Part shown: positions 1-9,232 of the stretch, piece after piece
How positions within the stretch are numbered: the stretch's first letter is position 1
Layout of the letters: every line of letters starts with the position of its first letter
Assembly: GCF_003944705.1 (NCBI RefSeq)
Contig: NZ_RWIS01000010.1
Span: 157,567 to 221,566, forward strand
DNA length: 64,000 nucleotides
DNA from: Hymenobacter metallilatus
Lineage (GTDB): Bacteria > Bacteroidota > Bacteroidia > Cytophagales > Hymenobacteraceae
Direction: 5' to 3'
Position numbers and translations under genes: made by a program
The notes under the pieces: generated by a model
What the model was told of the DNA's origin: nothing
The model's database searches: none
Seen by the model: the letters and a program-made list of their open reading frames with translations, nothing else

Positions 1-15
1 TGGACACAAACAACA

Positions 16-47
16 AAAAGCCCCAACCGCAACCGGTTGGGGCTTTT
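16..47. terminator. Bidirectional rho-independent terminator after gldN
   Basis: A 13-bp perfect stem (16-28 pairing with 35-47) with a GC core and flanking A and T runs. It would end the minus-strand gld operon, and possibly a gene entering from the left of the window. Confidence 0.85.
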
Positions 48-109
48 GCTTGCCGACGACCCCAAAGTGAATCGTCCACAAAATTCGTGAAAACCGCGTA
101 ATCAGTGGT

Positions 110-997
110 CTAGAAGGACCACAGGTTGTATTCGTACTCAATCAGGTCGGCTGCCGCCTGCTGCGAGGCCAGAATGCCTTGCTGCTGCCCGCCGTAGATT
201 TCGTCAAGGCGCGAATCGTTGGGGTTCGACACCTTCACGATGTAGGAGTTGAACAGCCACAGCTCAAACGCATCCGCCAGATTCTTGTGCTGGGCATCGT
301 TCTGGGGGTTAAACCAGATAGCCTTGTCAGGGTTAGCCCGGAACATCCGCACTAAGTCGCTATACTTGAAATAACCAATCGGCTTTTCAATACCCGAGGT
401 GTTGGAGCCCAACGTAGAAGGCACCAGCAAACCCAAGGATTTGATGTCGTGATACATTCTCGACCGTTTTTTGTCGAAAATCATATCCTCCTTCATTTCC
501 AGCTGATAGATGTCTTTAGGACGATACTCGTAGCTCGGCGGAGCAACGGGCTTTTTGGGAGCTGCCGCAGCTGCCCGGCCATTACGACCGCGCGGAGCAG
601 GAGTACCCCAGTCGTCACCGGTGTCTTCGGTGAATCCAGCTGCTTTTTCTTCGTCGCTCAGGCCGGCGCTGGCTTCCGCATACGACATGTTGCCCAGAAA
701 CTCTTTCGAAGAAAGCGTAGTGGTCAGGGAGTCGCTGCGGTAGGCCTGCAATTCACCGCGCTTCACGGCGTCGATGATTACGCGGCTGATTTCCTTCTGT
801 TCCGCGAACATGGGCTTGTTCTGCTTCTCACGCAGGTCGATAGCACGCCAGATGGTCTTCCGGAACATAATGTCCGAATTCGGAATCGGGCGGTACGAGC
901 CGTTGCTGCTTGCGGTGGTAGCTTGTTCCTGAGCCGAAGCTGCCACCGACAGCATCAGGCCGGCCGTCAGAGCGGCGAAGGAGAGGAATTTGTTCAT
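110..997 (-). CDS. gldN: Type IX secretion / gliding motility protein GldN
   Basis: A 295-aa protein with an N-terminal Sec signal peptide (hydrophobic stretch ending near ASAQ, residue 23). The mature start with 'YRPIPNSDIMFRKTIWRAID' is typical of GldN/PorN. In this family GldN is a periplasmic protein that forms an outer-membrane-associated ring with the lipoprotein GldK and supports T9SS export. An Ala/Pro-rich linker lies around residues 135-155. It is the last gene of gldK-gldL-gldM-gldN, 48 bp after gldM and ahead of a terminator. The start at 997 is set by the signal peptide. The identification rests on sequence pattern and locus order. Confidence 0.93.
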   Translation of the reverse strand: MNKFLSFAALTAGLMLSVAASAQEQATTASSNGSYRPIPNSDIMFRKTIWRAIDLREKQNKPMFAEQKEISRVIIDAVKRGELQAYRSDSLTTTLSSKEFLGNMSYAEASAGLSDEEKAAGFTEDTGDDWGTPAPRGRNGRAAAAAPKKPVAPPSYEYRPKDIYQLEMKEDMIFDKKRSRMYHDIKSLGLLVPSTLGSNTSGIEKPIGYFKYSDLVRMFRANPDKAIWFNPQNDAQHKNLADAFELWLFNSYIVKVSNPNDSRLDEIYGGQQQGILASQQAAADLIEYEYNLWSF

Positions 998-1045
998 ACC
1001 TGGGTAATCAAAAAAGCGCGGCGGATAGTTCAGAGCCAGTAACGT

Positions 1046-2635
1046 TTACAGCAGCGGAATATTGAACTGCTTGGAAACATTTACGTCTTCCACATTGCCC
1101 TGGAAGTTCTGACGCTGCACACCCTTCACTTCGATGTACAGACGGTCACCTTCACGAGCCGTGTTTACCACGCTGCTCAGGTCAACGGTAGGCCCGTTTA
1201 CGGTGATGGTTTGCATAGCCGGACGCTTACCGCGCACCAGTGTTACCTCGTAGCGCGACACCCGGAAACGGGCATCATCAGGCAAGAAGGTAGCAAAGCC
1301 AGCATCAGCTACAGCCTTCAGGTTCATGTTGCGCACGGCCGTAATGGGCGTACCCTGCTTTTCGTTGGCGGGACGGCCACCTACCCAGCACTGAATCTCC
1401 GGCTTAGGAATCGGACGAACCTGGAAGGTTTGCGAACCAATGGGGTTGCCGCCGCTGCTTACGCTCAAGGTTACCTCTTTCGAATTCGGAATCAGGGTTA
1501 CTTCACCCTTGGCCGAGCCTTTGATGGTAGAAGCACCGGAAGCCGAGAAGCTGGGGTCGTACTGGGCACCCAAAGCCGGTACCTGTACACTCAGCTTGTT
1601 GCCGCACTTGAAGTACAGAGCCTGCACCGAAGCCGACTGAATCTGCATGACCGGCTTGGTAATGGTGTAAGGCACCGTCACGTTGAAGGTCGTGTCGCGG
1701 CCGTTCTGCTTGAAGCGGATCGTGCCTTTCCAGGAAGCCTTGGCGTTACCAGCTTGGTCAAAAGAACCCGGACGAGCCGTAAACTCAATTTTGCCTTTGC
1801 CAGTAGCAGGATCAACTTTCAGAGGCGAACCGTTCAGCGTCATGCTTGGATTCAGGCCTGAAGCCGAAGCCGTCAGGAACAGCTCAGCTTTGTACTTGGT
1901 GCCAGCAGCTACCGTATTCGACTCGGCACTAGCAAAAGCACCAATCTTATCGAAAACGATATTCGATGCCCCTACTTGCTGGGCCAGCCGGTTTAGAGCG
2001 TCTGACTCGTATTTAAGAACCTCTGTTTCCTTTTGTGAAAGAACTGCTAGAGCAGCGGCAACCGGGGTCTGCTCAAAATTCAACTGAGCAAAGTCTTTGG
2101 TTTTCTGTTCAGCCGTTACAGCAGGGTCTTCTTTCGCATCAAGTGCTAGTTTCGGCACCGTTACACCGGGCACCAACGTTTGCAAATCAGTTGCGTACTG
2201 GTTCAGGTCATTCTTGAGCTTGTACCCCAACCCTTTTTTGTTGCCTGCACTTCCCAACATAAGGTTAGCTACAGCCTCCGTTGCCTCCAGATTTTCAAAT
2301 TTTTCTGGTGTGTTTTTAGAGGCCTTCATGAGCTGGTCCCGCATGTCGCGCAGGGAGCTGATCATTTGAGCAGTACGCTCCCGTACTTTCTGACTAGCTG
2401 CCAGTACGGCCCGATCTTTCGCCTGATTGCGGTTATCCGCTACTGCCTTTTCAATGCCTTTAACGGCATCTTGGTTGCTCTTATCAGTTTTCTGGTTCAC
2501 CCCAAACAGAGCATCATCCAGAAATTTAAATTTCAGCAGAATAGCTGAGTTCACATTTAGGGCCAGAAGTGCAGTCAGTACCAAGTACATCATGCCAATC
2601 ATCTTCTGCCGTGGAGTTTCCTTACCTCCCGCCAT
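1046..2635 (-). CDS. gldM: Type IX secretion motor protein GldM
   Basis: A 529-aa protein with a short basic N-terminus (MAGGKETPRQKMIGMMYLVL), one transmembrane helix at about residues 13-33, and a long periplasmic part. In this family GldM dimers insert a helix into the GldL ring and, driven by proton flow, pass torque or force across the periplasm to GldKN. The periplasmic region begins with a helical segment (residues 45-220) and continues as beta-rich D2-D4-like domains. It ends in FNIPLL, a usual GldM terminus. It lies 62 bp downstream of gldL and 48 bp upstream of gldN in the same operon. Confidence 0.95.
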   Translation of the reverse strand: MAGGKETPRQKMIGMMYLVLTALLALNVNSAILLKFKFLDDALFGVNQKTDKSNQDAVKGIEKAVADNRNQAKDRAVLAASQKVRERTAQMISSLRDMRDQLMKASKNTPEKFENLEATEAVANLMLGSAGNKKGLGYKLKNDLNQYATDLQTLVPGVTVPKLALDAKEDPAVTAEQKTKDFAQLNFEQTPVAAALAVLSQKETEVLKYESDALNRLAQQVGASNIVFDKIGAFASAESNTVAAGTKYKAELFLTASASGLNPSMTLNGSPLKVDPATGKGKIEFTARPGSFDQAGNAKASWKGTIRFKQNGRDTTFNVTVPYTITKPVMQIQSASVQALYFKCGNKLSVQVPALGAQYDPSFSASGASTIKGSAKGEVTLIPNSKEVTLSVSSGGNPIGSQTFQVRPIPKPEIQCWVGGRPANEKQGTPITAVRNMNLKAVADAGFATFLPDDARFRVSRYEVTLVRGKRPAMQTITVNGPTVDLSSVVNTAREGDRLYIEVKGVQRQNFQGNVEDVNVSKQFNIPLL

Positions 2636-2697
2636 CGTATCTGCCTATTCTAGTACTAGTGGAACTACTATCTGAAACGTTATGCAGTGCGGCTACC

Positions 2698-3504
2698 TTA
2701 GTTGGTAGCGCGCATAGCGTTTAGCATGTTACCATACACACGGTTCAGCGAGCTGAGGTTGGTGGTCAGGCTGGTTACTTCCTGCTTGAACTGGTCGGTT
2801 TCTTTGCCAGCTTCGGTCAGGTTCTCCATAGCCTGCGCTAGAGTGCCGTAGAACTTGTTCATGGACTTGAGGTGCGTGTTGGCATCCTGCAGTTCCATCT
2901 CATATACTGCGTTCAGAGCACCCAGATTCTTGGTCACATTCTGCACCTGCACGTGGTATTCACGGGCATCGTTGGTGGCGTCAGCCATAGCCGTCATAGC
3001 TTGGGCCGTAGCTGAGTACGACTCATTAATGCGCTCCAGCGACTGAGCAGCGTTGCGCACTTTAGTCGTGTACTCATCGGTAGCGCTGGTAGCATCACTG
3101 AGAGTAGACAGCTGTTGGGTAGTAGTGCTCAGACGATTCAGGCCTTGGCCCAATGAAGCAATAGCCTCAGGCGTCACGTTGGCATCTTTCAGCATGTCAT
3201 CCAACTTGCGGGTCAGGCCAGTACCGTTGTTTTGCTCAACAAACTTGTTGCTATTGGTAGAAGGATCGTATCCCTCGCTCAATTCTGGGTAAACCAGCGC
3301 CCAGTCAACCTCTTTCGGATTGGGCTGGAATGCGCTAAGGAAGAAAATAACTGCTTCCGTACCAAGACCGATAATCAGCATGAGGTCGGCACCTGGTAAG
3401 TGAAGAATTTTGAACAGAGCTCCGATGATTACGACGGCTGCACCGATGCCGTAAATTTTCGGCATTACCGAATCGAAGAAAAAGTTACCGCCTTTAGCTG
3501 CCAT
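2698..3504 (-). CDS. gldL: Type IX secretion motor protein GldL
   Basis: A 268-aa inner-membrane protein. After the starting MAAKGGNFFFDSVMPKIYG come two transmembrane helices (about 15-35 and 42-62). The second carries a conserved acidic residue in 'GLGTEAVIFFLSAF', the family's likely proton-path glutamate. The remaining 200 residues are a cytoplasmic helical/coiled-coil domain with heptad-like repeats. GldL and GldM form the proton-driven motor of the T9SS. An in-frame upstream start at 3570 exists, but its first 22 residues are not GldL-like, so 3504 is preferred. Confidence 0.95.
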   Translation of the reverse strand: MAAKGGNFFFDSVMPKIYGIGAAVVIIGALFKILHLPGADLMLIIGLGTEAVIFFLSAFQPNPKEVDWALVYPELSEGYDPSTNSNKFVEQNNGTGLTRKLDDMLKDANVTPEAIASLGQGLNRLSTTTQQLSTLSDATSATDEYTTKVRNAAQSLERINESYSATAQAMTAMADATNDAREYHVQVQNVTKNLGALNAVYEMELQDANTHLKSMNKFYGTLAQAMENLTEAGKETDQFKQEVTSLTTNLSSLNRVYGNMLNAMRATN

Positions 3505-3614
3505 GTGAATGGATGTTGAAAAAGAAGTTTGTTGAGGTAATGATTTTACAGAAATGAGCGAGAAATACACGTGGCTGGAGCTCTCGACTCCACATGCATT
3601 TCTCGTACTGGCAG

Positions 3615-4634
3615 TTAGTTCAGGCTCTGGTTGGTGCCCATGCCAATCTGAATCATGGCCGTGCGGAAACCGATGTATGAGCGGGCCGAATCCTGGTATT
3701 CGAAGTTACGGGTGCCGGTTTCGAGGAAATACGCAATGTCTTTCCACGATCCGCCACGTACTACTTTGCGGGGCTCGTTATCGTCGGGGTTAGTGGGGTT
3801 CATGTCCCATACCACCGGCACCGAAGCCTCCATGTACGCATCATCGCACCACTCTGCTACGTTACCCGACATGTCGTACAGGCCGAAGTCGTTGGGGAAG
3901 AACGCACCCACCGGCGAGGTGTAGGCATAGCCATCCGAAGCGTAGTCGCCGCGGCCGGGTTTGAAGTTAGCCAGCATGCAGCCTTTGGAGTTGCGCAGGT
4001 ATGGGCCACCCCAAGGGTAGGTAGCCAGGTCACGGCCACCACGGGCAGCGTATTCCCACTCAGCCTCTGAAGGCAAGCGGAAGTTAGGCGTCGGGGCCAG
4101 ACCCGCTTCGGCGTTGGCGGCGTTCTTGTTTTTGGTGCGCCAGTTGCAGAAATACTTAGCGGCAAACCAGTCAACCCCAACTACCGGGTAGTCGTCGAAG
4201 GCCGGGTGCGTGTAATAGTATTCCATCAGCGGGTCACCCATGTGATAGGTAAAGTCGCGCACCCACACGGTGGTATCGGGGTAGAGTTCCGTCATTACGT
4301 ACTCTTCGCCCAGCACGTCAATTGAGTCCTGCCGGATGGCATTCATGAACTGACGGTATTCGTTGTTGGTAATTTCGGTTTCATCCATGTAGAAGCCGGC
4401 AATAGTTACCTGCTTATTCATGTTCACCATAGAGGCCGATATATCCTGGTCCGTCTGGCCCATGTGGAACGTTCCACCGGGGCAGGGCACCATACCATAA
4501 GGTACTTCCTGAGGGTTAAACTCCGGACGATCCTCCGCCCCAACCAGGTCGCCTTGCGGTCCTTTGCCGAAACCACAGCCTCCCAGGAGTAGCGTCGAAA
4601 TAGCGACGAGAGGCAATACGAGAAACTTGTTCAT
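3615..4634 (-). CDS. gldK: T9SS outer-membrane lipoprotein GldK (FGE/sulfatase-modifying fold)
   Basis: A 339-aa lipoprotein. The signal peptide ends in the lipobox LLGGC with Cys20 as the lipidated residue, which fixes the start at 4634 rather than the longer frame from 4724. The mature part is a formylglycine-generating-enzyme-like domain: 'CPGGTFHMGQTD' near the start, then VDWFAAKYFCNW, LPSEAEWEYAARGG, GLYDMSGNVAEWC and 'VVRGGSWKD'. In GldK/PorK this fold is structural and not enzymatic; it pairs with GldN to make the periplasmic ring. It is the first gene of the gldKLMN unit. It is shorter than flavobacterial GldK, which often exceeds 440 aa. Confidence 0.94.
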   Translation of the reverse strand: MNKFLVLPLVAISTLLLGGCGFGKGPQGDLVGAEDRPEFNPQEVPYGMVPCPGGTFHMGQTDQDISASMVNMNKQVTIAGFYMDETEITNNEYRQFMNAIRQDSIDVLGEEYVMTELYPDTTVWVRDFTYHMGDPLMEYYYTHPAFDDYPVVGVDWFAAKYFCNWRTKNKNAANAEAGLAPTPNFRLPSEAEWEYAARGGRDLATYPWGGPYLRNSKGCMLANFKPGRGDYASDGYAYTSPVGAFFPNDFGLYDMSGNVAEWCDDAYMEASVPVVWDMNPTNPDDNEPRKVVRGGSWKDIAYFLETGTRNFEYQDSARSYIGFRTAMIQIGMGTNQSLN

Positions 4635-4868
4635 GTGAGAAAGAAAAAGACGGTCGAGGCGGCGATATCCAAAGATTACAATTTTTGAGCTGGCAAATCT
4701 AACGAATCGTACGTTCGTACGCAAGCCTATCGCTCAATGCATTCCAATTGTCTGCGAACGGGCCTTTCAGCCGGTTAAACAATGGCTAGCAGTGAGTTAA
4801 TACAAGCTCGTCAGTTGTGTTGAGGCAATAAAACGGTAAGGATGATTTCCTGCGACGCTGGCCTCTTT

Positions 4869-5861
4869 TTAGAAGCTGTAACGCGGTGTACGAATTGCTG
4901 GGCGGACTGCCAGACCGGGTTTTGGCAGACGATAGGAGAGCATAATTTCGAAAGAGCTAAGTGCCCGAGCATCTTGATTAAATGCAATCAAGTCGTAAGC
5001 TAATCCCACACGCATGGCATTGTCTTTTGAAAAACTCAGCCCCCCGAGAGCAGTAAATGACTCATCGTACCGATACCCAATACCTCCCCAAAAACGGTCG
5101 TTGAAAGTAGCGCGTACGCCGGCTTCGTAGGAATTGTTTTTGAAGTTGAACTTGTTGTTGTCGCCAAACTTGCCGGGCAGCACCATCTTCATCAGCACGG
5201 TGGGCGTAACTACAACGGATGACGACGCCTCGATATTGTACCCAGCCGTCAGGTAGGCGTGATTTTCGTTGATATACTCTGCTGTTTTACCGCCGGCTAC
5301 CTGGCTGTTGAACTGGTAGTCTGAACGCAGTAAGTTATTGACACTCAGACCAGCGTACAGTTTATCTGACTCGTACCACACGCCAACACCGGCATCCAGC
5401 TTACGGTCGGCTCCCTCCTGCGGAACCTTTACATCGTCCTTATCGATGGGACGGTAGGTCCCTTGATAAATGTTGTTGAAAACGCCTTGAATTCCGATAC
5501 CCAGCCGCCCTTCTCCTACCTTCAGGTGCTTCGAATACGACAGTTGAACGTTGGTAGTAGTGAGTTGAGCAATTCTGTCACGATAAACACCAATGCCTAA
5601 GCCGCCACCAATGGCTGCTACAGGCAGTGAAGCCGTGAGCATGTACGTTTGGGGGGAGCCACCCGTATCGAAGGTGGCATCATAGCCAAAGTATTGAGAA
5701 CGACCTAAAGCGGTAATTTCTCCCTGCCCCTTGATGCCAGCATACGCAGGATTCAGGAACATCCCATTAAAGCCGTAGTGGCTAAACTGGGGCTGCTGCT
5801 GCGCCAGCGCGGTGCTAAAAGCAACGGAGGAGAAGAGGGAAACGAGTAAAGTTCTCTTCAT
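4869..5861 (-). CDS. PorP/SprF family outer-membrane protein
   Basis: A 330-aa protein with a signal peptide (MKRTLLVSLFSSVAFSTALA) followed by the family hallmark 'QFSHYGFNGMFLNPAYAG'. The rest alternates in beta-barrel fashion to a C-terminal 'TPRYSF'. PorP/SprF proteins are T9SS-associated outer-membrane barrels that attach secreted proteins or adhesins; many paralogs exist per genome, so the partner cannot be told from sequence. It lies upstream of gldK on the same strand with a 234-bp gap, so it may be transcribed separately. A terminator at 5953-5991 isolates it from hemD. Confidence 0.9.
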   Translation of the reverse strand: MKRTLLVSLFSSVAFSTALAQQQPQFSHYGFNGMFLNPAYAGIKGQGEITALGRSQYFGYDATFDTGGSPQTYMLTASLPVAAIGGGLGIGVYRDRIAQLTTTNVQLSYSKHLKVGEGRLGIGIQGVFNNIYQGTYRPIDKDDVKVPQEGADRKLDAGVGVWYESDKLYAGLSVNNLLRSDYQFNSQVAGGKTAEYINENHAYLTAGYNIEASSSVVVTPTVLMKMVLPGKFGDNNKFNFKNNSYEAGVRATFNDRFWGGIGYRYDESFTALGGLSFSKDNAMRVGLAYDLIAFNQDARALSSFEIMLSYRLPKPGLAVRPAIRTPRYSF

Positions 5862-5952
5862 AAAAGGACTGATTTAGGGCAAGTTACGTTTGGAAAAAGG
5901 AAGGCATGTCGTTTCCAAATGTATGCAAAAAACCCTCTACAACAAATCCAGC

Positions 5953-5991
5953 AAAAAAAACACGAGGGAATAGCCAAGCCAGTCCCTCGTG
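5953..5991 (-). terminator. Rho-independent terminator of the hemD transcription unit
   Basis: A 9-bp stem (5961-5969 with 5983-5991). Read on the minus strand it is followed by eight T residues (A run at 5953-5960). It lies directly after the hemD stop. Confidence 0.8.
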
Positions 5992-6008
5992 CTCTACTTA
6001 TGAAGCTA

Positions 6009-6827
6009 CTATTTGCTATTCTTCTTCTCTTTAGCCATTTCGGCCCCATGGTGGAGGCGGATGTAGGCTTCAATAGCTCCCGTCATGGAAGGAGCATTGG
6101 GCTGAGGTGCCTCAATATCAAGATCTAAGCCGGCATCCAGCACGGCTTTGGCGGTAGTAGGCCCGAAGGCAGCAATGCGGGTCCCGTTCTGTTCGAAATC
6201 GGGGAAGTTGATGAACAGAGAGCTAATGCCGGAGGGGCTGAAAAAGGCTATGCAGTCGTATTTTACGTCCGATAGATCCGACAGGTCGCTGGCTACGGTG
6301 CGGTAAATAACGGCTTCGGTGAACTTAAAGCCATTAGCCCGCATGAACTCCGGAATATCATCTTTACGAATGTCGGAGCAGGGATAGAGGAATTTCTCGC
6401 CTTTGTGTTTCTTAATGACATCGAACAAGTCGGCAGCAGTACGTTGCCCCACAAACAGCTTACGCTTACGCAGAACAATGTATTTCTGCAGGTAGTTAGC
6501 CGTCTGCTCAGAAATACAGAAGTATTTCATTTCGGCAGGCATCTCAATCTTCGCTTCCTGACAGATGCGGAAGAAATGGTCAACTGCATTCCGGCTAGTG
6601 AAGATAATAGCCGTGTGCTCTTGAATGTTGACTTTCTCTTTCCGGAAATCCTTATAGGAAACCGGCTGCACCTCAATAAATTCCCGAAAATCTACTTTTA
6701 TCCCGTACTTATCTGCAATAGAGAAATACGGCGAGACATCGTTAGCAGGTTTAGGCTGGGTGACCAGGATGCTGGAGATACGCTTAGCGTGACGGCCCGT
6801 CCCCGGTTGGTCTTTGCTCTCGGCCAT
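6009..6827 (-). CDS. hemD: Uroporphyrinogen-III synthase
   Basis: A 272-aa cytosolic protein of the HemD fold: 'KRISSILVTQPKP' near the start, a central 'TSRNAVDHFF', and later 'DCIAFFSPSGISSLF' and 'RIAAFGPTTAKAVLDAGLDLD'. These are the usual motifs of the two-domain enzyme that closes hydroxymethylbilane into uroporphyrinogen III for haem and sirohaem. The C-terminal tail is Lys-rich. It lies 75 bp after the DUF4271 gene and is probably co-transcribed with it; hemD next to a DUF4271 gene and close to gld genes is a recurring Bacteroidota arrangement. HemD sequences diverge strongly, so the call relies on motifs plus context. Confidence 0.85.
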   Translation of the reverse strand: MAESKDQPGTGRHAKRISSILVTQPKPANDVSPYFSIADKYGIKVDFREFIEVQPVSYKDFRKEKVNIQEHTAIIFTSRNAVDHFFRICQEAKIEMPAEMKYFCISEQTANYLQKYIVLRKRKLFVGQRTAADLFDVIKKHKGEKFLYPCSDIRKDDIPEFMRANGFKFTEAVIYRTVASDLSDLSDVKYDCIAFFSPSGISSLFINFPDFEQNGTRIAAFGPTTAKAVLDAGLDLDIEAPQPNAPSMTGAIEAYIRLHHGAEMAKEKKNSK

Positions 6828-6902
6828 AGGTAAGAAAAAGGGTAAGTCTAAGGCAATAAGGGGGCGTTGCAGGAGCTACCGGCGCAAACCGGCAGAGGCG
6901 TG

Positions 6903-8081
6903 TCAGTAGGTAAAAACAATCAGTTTGAGCAGAATGATTAGGGGAATCACTTCTGTGGCGCAAAGGTACGAAAACAAATGCAGATTTAGCAGGGATGCTT
7001 TCCGGTTGAGCGTACGGCCTACTCGCAGTACCGTACCAATCAACAGCAAGGAAACCACCCCGTTGGATACCCACAGCACCGTTTCTGGCAGGCGTTGGTT
7101 AAGGCCCAGATACAGGAGCATCACGACCGGCAGAAACAGGCCCATAAACAGGCTGGTTCGAATAAATTCCCGGTACTGAATAGTTACTAATTCGGTAACA
7201 TCGAAAATGTAGCCCATCAGCTCCAGGAACAAATACTTGCCCAGCACAAAGCCCGTTACCAGAGCTGTGTAGAGCAGCACCCGTACCACAATAGCCGACT
7301 CGGCGACGTCGAAGAGGCGGCGCAGAATAACGATGCTCTGAATATTGGTGTGAATGGCCACCAGCAACAGAGCAAAAGACAGAGAAAACAGCACGACTAA
7401 CACCAGGTTGAGCCAGGTGAGAGTGGGCTTGATGAGAAAATCCTGCTCAGCGGCTCCTTTACCCCATAGTCCTTCCAACTGGTAAATACGGGCAAACCCA
7501 GGTTGGTACGTGGCCCGCAGGCCTCCGTAGCAAAGCCCCAGCAGCAGCAGGAAACCCACAAATACGTTTTGCCCCTGGTGGCCACGCGGGCGGGGCTGGG
7601 CAGTAGGCACCGGTGCTACTGAAGTACCGGATTTGGCCTTGACCAACGGAACGGCGTTGGTGAAAGTAGCCAGGTTGGGAATAGCATCGGGTTGCCAGAC
7701 GCACAACAGGTGGGAGCCGGGCTGAGTGCCAGGCGGCAGCAGAGCGGCCAGGTCGATGGTGTAGGAAGCGGGCGTACGGGCACTAAATACAAGCCGGTTG
7801 TCCAGGAACAGACTTAGTTTCTCCCGGGCCGTGAAGCTAATGCGCAGAGGCTTATTCGGCCGAATTGACAACCACTGGTAATAGGCGTGGGCGGGGGCGT
7901 GGTAGTCGGGTAGGTAGAGAACCAGGCGGTTCCGGGCCTCATCGAAGATCAGCCAGTCGGGGGTGAGGCCCGCGCGGGGGGCGGGAGGTAGCGGGCGGTA
8001 CTCGGCCGCGTATGCGGCCGGCCGCAGGCTCAGGAACAACAGGCCCAGCACCCAAACCCAGAAACGCCAGCTGCTACGCAC
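6903..8081 (-). CDS. DUF4271 integral membrane protein, GTG start
   Basis: A 392-aa protein with an N-terminal signal/anchor ending near AAYA, then a beta-rich extracytoplasmic region (about 25-150). One transmembrane segment follows near 172-187, and a C-terminal block of five to six helices (about 220-390) ends in 'LIILLKLIVFTY'. The C-terminal multi-helix block matches the DUF4271 pattern. No function is established for the family. The frame opens with GTG at 8079-8081, 17 bp after the upstream transferase stop, and the signal peptide begins immediately, so GTG is the likely start. It sits between a WecA-like transferase and hemD. Confidence 0.8.
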   Translation of the reverse strand: MRSSWRFWVWVLGLLFLSLRPAAYAAEYRPLPPAPRAGLTPDWLIFDEARNRLVLYLPDYHAPAHAYYQWLSIRPNKPLRISFTAREKLSLFLDNRLVFSARTPASYTIDLAALLPPGTQPGSHLLCVWQPDAIPNLATFTNAVPLVKAKSGTSVAPVPTAQPRPRGHQGQNVFVGFLLLLGLCYGGLRATYQPGFARIYQLEGLWGKGAAEQDFLIKPTLTWLNLVLVVLFSLSFALLLVAIHTNIQSIVILRRLFDVAESAIVVRVLLYTALVTGFVLGKYLFLELMGYIFDVTELVTIQYREFIRTSLFMGLFLPVVMLLYLGLNQRLPETVLWVSNGVVSLLLIGTVLRVGRTLNRKASLLNLHLFSYLCATEVIPLIILLKLIVFTY

Positions 8082-8098
8082 TTTGCCAGGAAGAGAAG

Positions 8099-9166
8099 TT
8101 AGGAGGCCACCCGCTGCCGCTCGGCCCGGCTGTGGTATACGCCCAGGAACACGCTCAGCAGCAAGGAAAAGGCTATCAGCATGACAATAAGCAGCGTATT
8201 GCCGAGGTAGGCGAAGTTGATGACAAAAAGAATGACCACAATATTCAGTAGCCCCAGCAGAATAACCGTTCCAATCTGTTGGAAGCCCATAGCCAGGATG
8301 CGGTGATGCACGTGGTTTTTGTCGGGAGAAAAAGGCGAGCGGCCCGCCATCATCCGGACAATAAACACGCGGAGCGTATCAAACAGCGGTACAAACAGAA
8401 TGCCTACGGCCACCGAGGGCGCCGAAGACCCGAACGGCTGCCCCACTTTCAACCCCATCTCAATGAACTGAATGGTGAGGATGGATACGATAAAACCGCA
8501 CACCAAAGAGCCAGTATCCCCCATGAAGATACTGGCTTTGTGGAAGTTATAGCGCAAAAATCCCAGAATACCACCCACTACACACACGGACACGAACACG
8601 TAGTTCTGGAAGGCGTCGCCGCCGTAGCGGTAGAAATAATAGCCAAACGTACTGACGATAATCAGCACGATAGAGCCCGCCAGCCCGTCCAAGCCGTCGA
8701 TGAGGTTGATGGCATTAGTAATGCCCACAATGGCGAAAAATGTGAAGGCGTAGCTGATACCAATGGGCAGCTCCTGAATACCCAGAATACCCTGAAAGCT
8801 GGTAATACGCACGTCGGCCATAATCATGACCACTCCCGTAGCTAATAACTGACCTACAAATTTCTTGGCTACCGAAATACTTACCAAGTCATCTTTCAGC
8901 CCCACAAAAAACAAGACGATGCACCCGGCCAACAGCTGCTGCACCCCGTTGTTGAGAGGCGCAAAGATGGTAAGGGCTGACATGAAGCCGGCAAAAACGG
9001 CCACTCCGCCCAGGCGGGGCGTCAGGGACTCGTGCACGGTACGCACATTAGGCGTATCGAGCATGTTCTTCAGGTGGGCGATATAAATAATGGACGGGAC
9101 GGCAAACAGCGCCACCAGAAACGCCCATAGGGAGGACAAACCCAACTGAATTCCGAGTGCATTCAT
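8099..9166 (-). CDS. WecA/MraY-family undecaprenyl-phosphate sugar-1-phosphate transferase
   Basis: A 355-aa polytopic inner-membrane enzyme of glycosyltransferase family 4 (about ten helices). The diagnostic parts are the N-terminal 'TPRLGGVAVF', the DD pair in 'GLKDDLVSISVAKKF', 'NAINLIDGLDGLAGSI', 'IFMGDTGSLVCGF' and the cytoplasmic His motif 'PDKNHVHHRIL'. Such enzymes move a HexNAc-1-phosphate, usually GlcNAc, from UDP-sugar to undecaprenyl phosphate and start O-antigen, exopolysaccharide or teichoic-type polymer synthesis. The motifs fit WecA/TagO better than MraY. It is probably first in a unit with the DUF4271 gene and hemD. Sugar specificity cannot be read from the sequence. Confidence 0.88.
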   Translation of the reverse strand: MNALGIQLGLSSLWAFLVALFAVPSIIYIAHLKNMLDTPNVRTVHESLTPRLGGVAVFAGFMSALTIFAPLNNGVQQLLAGCIVLFFVGLKDDLVSISVAKKFVGQLLATGVVMIMADVRITSFQGILGIQELPIGISYAFTFFAIVGITNAINLIDGLDGLAGSIVLIIVSTFGYYFYRYGGDAFQNYVFVSVCVVGGILGFLRYNFHKASIFMGDTGSLVCGFIVSILTIQFIEMGLKVGQPFGSSAPSVAVGILFVPLFDTLRVFIVRMMAGRSPFSPDKNHVHHRILAMGFQQIGTVILLGLLNIVVILFVINFAYLGNTLLIVMLIAFSLLLSVFLGVYHSRAERQRVAS

Positions 9167-9221
9167 TGCGGTTCGGCTGTTTTTGGAAATGTGTTCCGAC
9201 CTGGCGGAGACAGATGAAATG

Positions 9222-9229
9222 CAAAGATA
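9222..9229 (-). promoter_or_regulatory. Bacteroidota -7 element (TATCTTTG) for the WecA-like gene
   Basis: TATCTTTG on the minus strand matches the TAnnTTTG -7 consensus of the Bacteroidota housekeeping sigma factor. It lies about 56 bp upstream of the 9166 start codon. No clear TTTG -33 element was found at the usual spacing. Confidence 0.45.
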
Positions 9230-9232
9230 CGA

